Below, in pieces: positions 7,475 through 12,691 of a stretch of DNA of 12,905 nucleotides. Each line of letters begins with the position of its first letter. The stretch's first letter is position 1. The notes under the pieces were generated by a model that did not search any database, was not told where the DNA came from, and saw only the letters and a list, made by a program, of their open reading frames with translations. The translations under genes and the position numbers were made by a program. Source of the DNA: an uncultured Clostridia bacterium (GTDB lineage: Bacteria; Bacillota; Clostridia; TANB77; CAG-508). The DNA is taken from assembly GCA_934132805.1 (NCBI GenBank), contig CAKPAB010000038.1, forward strand, positions 1-12,905. Reading direction: 5' to 3'.

Positions 7475-8854
7475 CTATTGTATCGAATCTTTTAGATATA
7501 GCACCGAACAACACTCCACATGACTTGTAAAAGGAAACATATCTACTGGAACAATAGTCTTAATCTCATACTCTTCCTCAAATAGAGCTAAATCTCTAAT
7601 TAAAGTAGCTGGATTACAACTAATGTAAACAATCTTTTTTGGTCTAATCTTTAATATATTATTAATAGTATTTCTATCCAATCCCTTTCGTGGTGGATCA
7701 AACATAACTATATCAGCTGTAATTCCTTTATTATTAATTAAATCATCCAAAACAACTTCTGTGTCACCTGCGATAAATTCTGTATTATCAACATTATTAA
7801 TTTGAGCATTTTCCTTAGCATCTCTAATAGCCTGTTCCACAATTTCAACTCCATACACTTTTTTAGCATATTTTGCCATAAACAATGAAATTGTTCCAAT
7901 ACCGCAATACAAATCAAATACTGTATCATTTTTAGTTATTTTCGCTGCCTCCACGCCAATATTGTAAAGCCTTTCTGCTTGTATTGGATTTACTTGGTAA
8001 AATGATAGTGGTGATATTTTGAATGTATACTCTCCTAATTTATCTTCAATATAACCATTTCCATATATATTGATGTTTTCTTTTCCTAATATGACATTTG
8101 TATTTTTTGTGTTTATATTTTTTGCTATTGTTTTTATATTAGGATATTTTTGTGTTAGAGTTTTCACCAATTCATTTTCTTTTGGAATTTTATTGCCGTT
8201 TATAACTAATATACACATTACTTCATTTGTTTTTATTCCAACTTTTATTACAATGTGTCTAAATAGCCCTTTTACTGTTTTTTCATTGTAAACTGAAATT
8301 TTATTTTTCTTTATAAATTCCAATATCATTTTTGCTATTTCTTCTGATATTGGATTTTGAATTAAGCATTTTTCTATAGGTATTACTTCATGTGTTCTAT
8401 TTGCAAATGCTCCAATTACTGGATCTCCGTCCCTATTTATGCCTATTGGATATTGTGCTTTATTTCTGTAATGTAATGGATTTTTCATGCCTAGGGTAGG
8501 CTTGACCTGAATTTTGTTTTTTAGTGTTTTATTTACTAATGATTGAACTGCGTTTTGCTTCATTTTTAGCGTGTCTTCATATTTTATATGTCTCATGTTG
8601 CATCCACCACATCTTTTATATGTTATACAGTCTACATCTTGTCTGATATCTGATTTTTCTAATATTTCTATTATTTTTCCAAATGCATGTGATGATAAAA
8701 CTTTTACAATTAGTATTTTTACTTTTTCTCCTTTTATTGCACCTTTAATAAAAATTGTAAAATTATCTATTTTTGCAATCCCTTCTCCTTCAAATCCATT
8801 ATCAATTATTTCTATTATATATTCTTTGTTTTTTTCTACTGGTATTTTTTCCAT
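7475..8854 (-). CDS. rlmD: 23S rRNA (uracil-5-)-methyltransferase, RlmD/RlmCD type
   Basis: This SAM-dependent enzyme methylates C5 of uridine in 23S rRNA. In Firmicutes one enzyme (RlmCD) can modify both U747 and U1939, so the precise site is not decided here. The 459-residue protein has an N-terminal TRAM domain (about 8-65). Four cluster cysteines follow, Cys76, Cys82, Cys85 (CITYKRCGGC) and Cys163, matching those of E. coli RumA/RlmD. The methyltransferase domain has FDLYCGIGTISLF (313-325), FDPPRKGLD (385-393), the nucleophile Cys413 in YISCNPATL, and the general base Glu447 in HVECC. The start ATG at 8852-8854 has AGGAGA upstream. It lies 112 bases after yebC, a gap filled by a long inverted repeat. 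TrmFO-type or TrmA-type tRNA activity is less likely given the Fe-S cysteines. Confidence 0.92.
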   Translation of the reverse strand: MEKIPVEKNKEYIIEIIDNGFEGEGIAKIDNFTIFIKGAIKGEKVKILIVKVLSSHAFGKIIEILEKSDIRQDVDCITYKRCGGCNMRHIKYEDTLKMKQNAVQSLVNKTLKNKIQVKPTLGMKNPLHYRNKAQYPIGINRDGDPVIGAFANRTHEVIPIEKCLIQNPISEEIAKMILEFIKKNKISVYNEKTVKGLFRHIVIKVGIKTNEVMCILVINGNKIPKENELVKTLTQKYPNIKTIAKNINTKNTNVILGKENINIYGNGYIEDKLGEYTFKISPLSFYQVNPIQAERLYNIGVEAAKITKNDTVFDLYCGIGTISLFMAKYAKKVYGVEIVEQAIRDAKENAQINNVDNTEFIAGDTEVVLDDLINNKGITADIVMFDPPRKGLDRNTINNILKIRPKKIVYISCNPATLIRDLALFEEEYEIKTIVPVDMFPFTSHVECCSVLYLKDSIQ

Positions 8855-8870
8855 AAATATCTCCTAAAAA

Positions 8871-8962
8871 TTAGAAATTGAGTGACAGGTTTTTAATCTC
8901 TATTTTAAATTTTTATATTACTTAAAAAAATCGGGATTGAAGACCTGTCCCCCAATCCCTAA
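8871..8962 (-). repeat. Long imperfect palindrome between yebC and the RlmD-type gene
   Basis: Arms 8871-8900 and 8933-8962 pair over about 30 positions. The inner 17 (8884-8900 with 8933-8949) pair fully on the plus strand if G-T wobbles are allowed. Further out, the pairs TTGAG/CCCAA and TTAG/CTAA continue with a few A-C or T-C mismatches, most of which become wobbles on the minus strand. The 32-base loop is AT-rich. Read on the minus strand the element starts TTAGGGATTGGGGGACAGGT. It fills most of the gap between the two genes. It could be a miniature mobile palindrome; no T-tract marks it as a terminator. Confidence 0.65.
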
Positions 8963-8966
8963 TTTT

Positions 8967-9686
8967 TTATTCTTCCCAGTTATGATAGATGTTTGCTACA
9001 TCATCAAGTTCGTCAAGTCTTTCTATTAGTCTTTCCATTTTTTCTACACCTTTTTCATCTAATTGAACTGTTGTAGTTGGAACCATTTGAACACCTGCTT
9101 CTAAGAATTCTAATCCAGCTTCTTCTAATTTTTCACTTACTTGTGTAAAATCTGAAGGTTCTGTTGTTATTTCATATACTTCTTCGTCTGCTGAGAAATC
9201 TTCTGCTCCAGCATCTAGTGCTAACATCATTACATCGTCTTCTGACATTTCTGTTGAAGCTCTTTCTATTACTATTACACCTTTTTTATTGAACATGTAT
9301 GATACGCATCCTGTTGTTCCTAAGTTTCCTCCTGCTTTGTCAAATACGTGTCTTACGTCTGCTGCTGTTCTGTTTTTGTTGTCTGTTGATGCTTCTACAA
9401 TTACTGCAACTCCGTTTGGTCCATATCCTTCATATACTATTTCTTCATAGTTTTCGTTACTTGTTGATGCTTTTTTGATTGCATTGTTTATTGTGTCGTT
9501 TGGCATGTTTGCTGCTTTACATTTTGCTATGACTGCTTTTAATTTTGAGTTTCCTGCTGGATCTGGTCCACCTTCTTTTGTTGCTATTAATAGTTCTCTT
9601 CCTAATTTTGTGAAGATTTTTCCTCTTGCTGCGTCTGCTTTTCCTTTCTTTGCTTGTATGTTGTGCCATTTACTGTGTCCTGACAT
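8967..9686 (-). CDS. yebC: YebC/PmpR-family protein (transcription or translation factor)
   Basis: This belongs to the YebC/PmpR/TACO1 family. Members have been described as DNA-binding regulators and, more recently, as factors that help ribosomes through difficult sequences. The 239-residue length is typical. The N-terminus MSGHSKWHNIQAKKGKADA is the diagnostic family signature. It is followed by GREL (29-32), PNDTINNAIKKA, the region YEGYGPNGVAVIVE, and KNRTAADVRHVFDKAGGNLG. A strong GAGGAGGT ribosome binding site (9693-9700) precedes the ATG at 9684-9686. Its codons use more G and C than the neighbouring genes, which fits high expression. A promoter with an extended -10 lies upstream, only about 40 bases from the end of the IS66 element. 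Which of the proposed functions applies cannot be read from sequence. Confidence 0.96.
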   Translation of the reverse strand: MSGHSKWHNIQAKKGKADAARGKIFTKLGRELLIATKEGGPDPAGNSKLKAVIAKCKAANMPNDTINNAIKKASTSNENYEEIVYEGYGPNGVAVIVEASTDNKNRTAADVRHVFDKAGGNLGTTGCVSYMFNKKGVIVIERASTEMSEDDVMMLALDAGAEDFSADEEVYEITTEPSDFTQVSEKLEEAGLEFLEAGVQMVPTTTVQLDEKGVEKMERLIERLDELDDVANIYHNWEE

Positions 9687-9757
9687 ACTCTTACCTCCTC
9701 TTTGTTTTTATTGTATTTTCAAGGTTTCTATCCTTTATCTTATAATTTTCGTCTTTT

Positions 9758-9786
9758 ATTGTATCACATTATTTCATATTTGTGTA
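9758..9786 (-). promoter_or_regulatory. Probable yebC promoter with extended -10
   Basis: On the minus strand TACACA (9786-9781), a 17-base spacer and TACAAT (9763-9758) form a sigma-A-type promoter. A TGA directly before the -10 box gives the extended TGn motif. It sits about 72 bases upstream of the yebC start and outside the IS66 element. Confidence 0.6.
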
Positions 9787-9827
9787 GTATTTTTTAAAAT
9801 AAATTACTTTTTGTAGTGTTACAATTG

Positions 9828-9859
9828 GTAAGCGCACGATAAAAACACGTCTTGAAACC
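9828..9859 (+). repeat. IS66 left terminal inverted repeat
   Basis: It starts GTAAGCGCACGATAAAAACA and matches the reverse complement of 12374-12405 over 32 bases, with one mismatch at the 24th base (C here, A in the other copy). Confidence 0.95.
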
Positions 9860-9899
9860 TCAAGAAATATCCTATATAATTTGGATAAAGCTTGAGGTT
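9856..9899 (-). repeat. Hairpin at the 3' end of the IS66 element, downstream of tnpC
   Basis: AACCTCAAG (9856-9864) and CTTGAGGTT (9891-9899) form a perfect 9-bp stem. Inside the loop TATCC (9868-9872) and GGATA (9883-9887) can add five pairs. It lies 19 bases after the tnpC stop and abuts the terminal repeat. No T-tract follows on either strand. It could stabilise the transposase mRNA or slow read-through toward yebC. Confidence 0.6.
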
Positions 9900-9918
9900 A
9901 GTGTCTTTACACATCATT

Positions 9919-11538
9919 TTAATTCTCATCATCAATCTTAAGTTCTTCGTAAGTACCTTCAAAATTCAATACATCATCTGGAAGTTCTGTACTCCATGGC
10001 AAATACTGTTCTAAAACATTTGCATCATTTAAATTCTCAAGTTGTGGCAACTGTTCTAGCAAATAATTTATATACTTATAAATATTTAAATTATTGACTT
10101 TGGCTGACTCAATCAATGAATACAATATTGCATTAGACTCTGCACCATCTACACTATCAGCAAATAGCCAATTTTTTCTATGTACAGCAAAAGGTCTAAT
10201 TGCACGTTCAGCAAGTGAATTTGTTAATGGAATTTTTCCATCATTTAAAAACTCACTTAATTCTTTTTGTTGGTTAGATGCATATGTTAAGGCGTTTTTC
10301 AACTTTTTGTTAAGCACTATTTTTTCAGACATCGTTGAATTAACCCAATTAAAGAACTCTTCTACTATTGGTTTTGATTTCGCTTGTCTTACTTTTAGTT
10401 TTTCTGCCTCGTTTAAAAGAGCTATTTTCTTTTCTATTTCAAATAGCTTATCACAATATGTTACTCCAACATATCCATCTGTTGATGTGTCCATTTTCTT
10501 GTTGTCTAGCAATGGGATGCTTTCGTAAAAATATCTTCGTGCATGTGCCCAGCATTCAGCATGTGTTATGCCTTCTATGTTATTATATGATGCATATCCG
10601 TCTGTTACCAAAGTGCCTTTAAAGTCTTTTAAGAATTTTTTTGCTGTTTCCGCACTTCTGCTTGGAGAATATTTAAAGATTACGCCTTTTTTCTTTTCTG
10701 TTTCTCCTGAACGTAATACCCACATATATGAATTGCTTGTTGCTTTTCTTCCGGCTTCTTTATTACATTGCATTGTTGTTTCATCGCAATGTAATAACTC
10801 ACTTTCGGCTTTCATTCTATTATGCATCAATTTATATAATGGTTCTAAATAATAGAAACTTATTTTTATGTTCCAATTTGCCATCATACTTCTTGGCAAT
10901 ACTAAGCCTTTGTCATCCCACATTTTTTCTTGCCTATATAGTGGCACTCCTAAATAATATTTTTGATATATTACTTCTGTCGCTAAAGAAGGGGATGCAA
11001 ATGAATGTGTTAATAAAGCATTTGGCACGTTTGATTCTACAAATGTACTGCTTTCTTTTTCACTTTCACTTGTTCCACACTTTTCACACTTATATACTGA
11101 TTTTATATATTCTTTTATTTTGAATTTTGCGAGTACATATTCTATTTCTTGGCGTACTATCTTTTTTCCTACTAATTTTAAATTGCTTTGGCATTCTGGA
11201 CACACTTCGCCATCTTCTATTTCGTGTTCTTCTCTTTCTACTACTACATCTTTTAATGATGCTCTTTTTATTCCTGCTTTTTTTGTTTTTGATTTTTTCT
11301 TTTTATGTACTGTTATTTCTTCGATGTTTTCTTCTACTTGTTCTTGTACATTTTCTTCTATATCTTCTTCGTTGTCGAAAAGAGAGCATTGTTCTTCTAT
11401 TGGTGTTTCATTTGATTCTGGTGTATATTCTCTTTTTGTTCCGAAAACTACTCGTTTTAAATTATTTAATTCTAATTTTGCATTTGCTAATTCTATCTTT
11501 AATTTCATGTTTTCTTCTAATAATTGTTCACGTGTCAT
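9919..11538 (-). CDS. tnpC: IS66 transposase TnpC (DDE type)
   Basis: This is the catalytic transposase of the IS66 element, which cuts and joins DNA at the terminal repeats. The 539-residue protein is full length for the family. Regions in order are an N-terminal leucine-zipper-like helix (about 5-35), an acidic linker, a basic stretch (79-92), and a zinc-finger region with CPEC (113-116) and CEKC (151-154). The DDE core follows: Asp252 in LLHCDETTMQ, Asp313 in LVTDGYASY and Glu444 in TNSLAERAIRPF. The family segment ECWAHARRYF is at 328-337, and the C-terminal IS66 region ends DDEN. No frameshift or internal stop is present. The start ATG at 11536-11538 has only a modest ribosome binding site (GGAAAAGAG). 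A strong internal promoter lies just upstream at 11571-11599, independent of the tnpA promoter. Confidence 0.97.
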   Translation of the reverse strand: MTREQLLEENMKLKIELANAKLELNNLKRVVFGTKREYTPESNETPIEEQCSLFDNEEDIEENVQEQVEENIEEITVHKKKKSKTKKAGIKRASLKDVVVEREEHEIEDGEVCPECQSNLKLVGKKIVRQEIEYVLAKFKIKEYIKSVYKCEKCGTSESEKESSTFVESNVPNALLTHSFASPSLATEVIYQKYYLGVPLYRQEKMWDDKGLVLPRSMMANWNIKISFYYLEPLYKLMHNRMKAESELLHCDETTMQCNKEAGRKATSNSYMWVLRSGETEKKKGVIFKYSPSRSAETAKKFLKDFKGTLVTDGYASYNNIEGITHAECWAHARRYFYESIPLLDNKKMDTSTDGYVGVTYCDKLFEIEKKIALLNEAEKLKVRQAKSKPIVEEFFNWVNSTMSEKIVLNKKLKNALTYASNQQKELSEFLNDGKIPLTNSLAERAIRPFAVHRKNWLFADSVDGAESNAILYSLIESAKVNNLNIYKYINYLLEQLPQLENLNDANVLEQYLPWSTELPDDVLNFEGTYEELKIDDEN

Positions 11539-11570
11539 TGCTCTCTTTTCCTTCCTTTTTTGGTATTCTA

Positions 11571-11599
11571 ATTATACCACAAAAGCACTGCAATATCAA
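11571..11599 (-). promoter_or_regulatory. Internal IS66 promoter upstream of tnpC
   Basis: On the minus strand TTGATA (11599-11594), a 17-base spacer and a perfect TATAAT (11576-11571) preceded by TGG give a near-consensus sigma-A promoter with extended -10. It lies 33 bases before the tnpC start codon, in the gap after tnpB. Confidence 0.65.
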
Positions 11600-11606
11600 T
11601 GCTTTT
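11581..11606 (-). repeat. Short hairpin overlapping the tnpC promoter spacer
   Basis: AAAAGCA (11581-11587) and TGCTTTT (11600-11606) pair around a 12-base loop. It overlaps the spacer and -35 box of the tnpC promoter. It may be coincidental in AT-rich DNA, or could act on transcripts arriving from tnpB. Confidence 0.4.
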
Positions 11607-11646
11607 CGGCGTTTTTCATATTGTTTTTTTGTTTATTTTTTGTGGA

Positions 11647-11790
11647 TTATACTGCTATTTCTTCTTCTGTTAATTCTATTTCTTTGAAGCATTTTTCTGG
11701 GTTTATTTTTAACCCTGATAATAACCAACTTAATTGCTCTCTTGTTATATTTTTCATTTCTTGAGAATTTCTTGGCCATTGAAATTTCAT
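11647..11790 (-). pseudogene. tnpB: C-terminal half of IS66 TnpB in the -1 frame
   Basis: Reading from an ATG at 11788-11790, which overlaps the A7 tract, gives 47 codons starting MKFQWPRNSQEMKNITREQL and ending EEEIAV. FQWP and the following leucine-rich LSWLLSGL are the usual C-terminal part of IS66 TnpB (Orf2). This frame joins the upstream TnpB frame if one base is re-read at the run of seven A's (11790-11796). Together they give about 125 residues, close to the usual TnpB length. Either a single-base loss has broken tnpB, or the product is made by -1 slippage. No ribosome binding site sits in front of the ATG, so independent translation is unlikely. Confidence 0.8.
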
Positions 11791-12023
11791 TTTTTTGTAT
11801 CTAATAATTTCTTCTGGGCTAATATGAAACCATTTTTATCATAACACAATACTTTGATGCTGTTTCTTTTTTTGTTGCAAAATATGAATGCTGCTTTTTC
11901 ATATGGGTTTAAATGGAATTTGCTTTGTATTTCTAAGCATAATGAATCTATCTGTTTTCTGAAATCTGTTGCACCATATGCTATATATACTTTTGAAATG
12001 CTTTGTAATAGATCTTTTATCAT
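11787..12023 (-). CDS. tnpB: IS66 accessory protein TnpB (Orf2), N-terminal part, frameshifted
   Basis: TnpB is the small accessory protein of IS66 elements, needed for efficient transposition; its biochemical role is poorly defined. These 78 residues contain the family signature VYIAYGATDFRKQIDSL (12-28), followed by AAFIFCNKKRNSIKVLCYD and GFILAQKKLL. The frame stops at TGA directly after DTKK, whereas family members run on for 40-50 residues with an F-W-P motif; that part lies in the -1 frame downstream. The break falls exactly at C-AAAAAAA-TGA (11790-11796). The start ATG at 12021-12023 has an excellent GAGGTGA ribosome binding site (12031-12037). It follows tnpA after 44 bases. It may be a mutant pseudogene, a homopolymer sequencing error or a programmed frameshift. 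Confidence 0.9.
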   Translation of the reverse strand: MIKDLLQSISKVYIAYGATDFRKQIDSLCLEIQSKFHLNPYEKAAFIFCNKKRNSIKVLCYDKNGFILAQKKLLDTKK

Positions 12024-12067
12024 TGTGTTATCACCTCAATTATGCGTTTTAAATATTCTTTGTCATA

Positions 12068-12319
12068 TCATTCTTTTAATTCTACCCTGATATTTTCGTT
12101 ACAGAATATGGTTGATTTTACTAATTGCTTTGGCGTTACTTGCTCTTGTTGGTTTATTTCTAATGCCCCAAACATTCCGTATTGTTCTTCTTTTACCCAT
12201 GCTCTGAATGTGGCTTCTGGTATTTCGTTTTCTCTTGCGTATGTTGTTTTGCTTTGACCACTTACTTTGTATCTGTCTAGATATTCTCTTTTTTCTTCTT
12301 CGCTATAATTTCTTGCCAT
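12068..12319 (-). CDS. tnpA: IS66 accessory protein TnpA (Orf1)
   Basis: TnpA is the first small protein of IS66-type elements, with a helix-turn-helix resembling the IS3/IS911 OrfA type that probably binds the element ends. The 83-residue protein starts MARNYSEEEKREYLDRYK. The segment SKTTYARENEIPEATFRAWVKE is the helix-turn-helix, in which YARENEIPEATFRAW carries the recognition helix. I chose the ATG at 12317-12319, with GGAGG 8 bases upstream (12328-12332). An upstream in-frame ATG at 12334 overlaps that binding site and would leave none of its own. The gene is transcribed first in the element, from a promoter whose -35 box lies in the terminal repeat. Its leader can form a hairpin that covers part of the ribosome binding site. 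Confidence 0.92.
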   Translation of the reverse strand: MARNYSEEEKREYLDRYKVSGQSKTTYARENEIPEATFRAWVKEEQYGMFGALEINQQEQVTPKQLVKSTIFCNENIRVELKE

Positions 12320-12330
12320 TTTTAAAACCT

Positions 12331-12373
12331 CCATTAAATTTATTGTGTATTCATTTTACACTCAATTTAATGG
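12331..12373 (-). promoter_or_regulatory. Leader hairpin that can mask the tnpA ribosome binding site in read-in transcripts
   Basis: On the minus strand CCATTAAATT (12373-12364) and AATTTAATGG (12340-12331) form a perfect 10-bp stem, with a second stem GTGTA/TACAC inside (12361-12357 with 12349-12345). The last two G's of the 3' arm are the first two of the tnpA GGAGG site (12332-12328). The internal promoter would start transcription near 12346, after the 5' arm, so only transcripts from outside the IS would carry the whole hairpin. Confidence 0.6.
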
Positions 12374-12381
12374 GGTTTCAA
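12353..12381 (-). promoter_or_regulatory. tnpA promoter with its -35 box in the IS66 end
   Basis: On the minus strand TTGAAA (12381-12376), a 17-base spacer and TAAAAT (12358-12353) give five of six matches in each box. The -35 box lies inside the terminal inverted repeat and the promoter points inward. Confidence 0.65.
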
Positions 12382-12405
12382 TACGTGTTTTTATCGTGCG
12401 CTTAC
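12374..12405 (-). repeat. IS66 right terminal inverted repeat
   Basis: Read on the minus strand it starts GTAAGCGCACGATAAAAACA and matches the left end over 32 bases with one mismatch. Its first bases supply a stop codon (TAA, 12404-12402) to the interrupted IS1182-type gene. Confidence 0.95.
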
Positions 12406-12569
12406 GGTCTTCCATATTTTTCACTATATTCTTTTTCTACTAATTTATTTACAAAACTAAAGTCTATGTTTTCTTTTAACTTTCTTAAAAAATTGTCTTT
12501 TGGTATTATCTTGTCATATAATGAAATATGTTCTGATATTGTTATTTGTTTATACTTATTTTCTAACAT
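12402..12569 (-). pseudogene. IS1182-family transposase, N-terminal fragment cut by IS66
   Basis: The ATG at 12567-12569 has a GGAGTGA ribosome binding site (12576-12582) and opens 55 codons starting MLENKYKQITISEHISLYDK. The segment DNFLRKLKENIDFSFVNKLV, followed by EYSEKYGRP, is the usual N-terminal (DUF772-type) part of IS1182/IS5-like transposases, which in intact copies continues with a conserved Asp-Pro motif after GRP. Here the frame runs directly into the IS66 end, whose second to fourth bases supply TAA after Pro55. An intact relative would have some 400-500 residues. The missing part is not found left of the IS66 element, which leads straight into the yebC upstream region. The family assignment rests on this short stretch, but its motif order is distinctive. 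Confidence 0.8.
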
Positions 12570-12606
12570 AAAAAATCACTCCAAATCCAGTATTTTCAAT
12601 ATGTTT

Positions 12607-12615
12607 ATTATATCA
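12607..12615 (-). promoter_or_regulatory. Extended -10 promoter box for the IS1182-type transposase remnant
   Basis: On the minus strand TGATATAAT (12615-12607) is a perfect TATAAT with an extended TGn motif, 37 bases before the ATG. The -35 region (TAGTAA or similar) is weak. If active, it would send transcripts into the IS66 element. Confidence 0.45.
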
Positions 12616-12691
12616 TATTGATATTATTTTTACTAGGATTTTAGAGTGTTTTTTCTTTAAATTTTCTTGTTAATTTACATAATTCGACTTT

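Larger units (their letters stand above)
9828..12405 (-). mobile_element. Complete IS66-family insertion sequence (2578 bp)
   Basis: The element is bounded by 32-bp terminal inverted repeats beginning GTAAGCG, the end sequence characteristic of IS66. It carries the three standard genes in order, tnpA, tnpB and tnpC, all on the minus strand. The flanking octamers are different (TACAATTG on the left, GGTCTTCC on the right), so the 8-bp target duplication expected for IS66 is absent. The right end interrupts an IS1182-type transposase gene after its 55th codon, and the remainder of that gene is not on the other side. Base composition matches the host, so it is not recently arrived from a GC-rich source. 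tnpB is split by a frameshift, so activity depends on whether that is real and whether slippage occurs. Confidence 0.95.

Noticed and set aside
9787..9827. Remaining 3' end of the IS1182-type element left of the IS66
   Set aside because: I found no continuation of the transposase frame and no convincing counterpart of a terminal repeat; the short TGTAGT repeats there are too weak.
11120..11764. Long plus-strand frames opposite tnpC and tnpB
   Set aside because: They are Ser/Phe/Leu-rich antisense shadows of AT-rich minus-strand genes and have no ribosome binding site or recognisable motif.
12570..12691. DGR template repeat directly downstream of the FGE-like gene
   Set aside because: The stretch is uniformly AT-rich and shows no resemblance to the GC-rich variable region.
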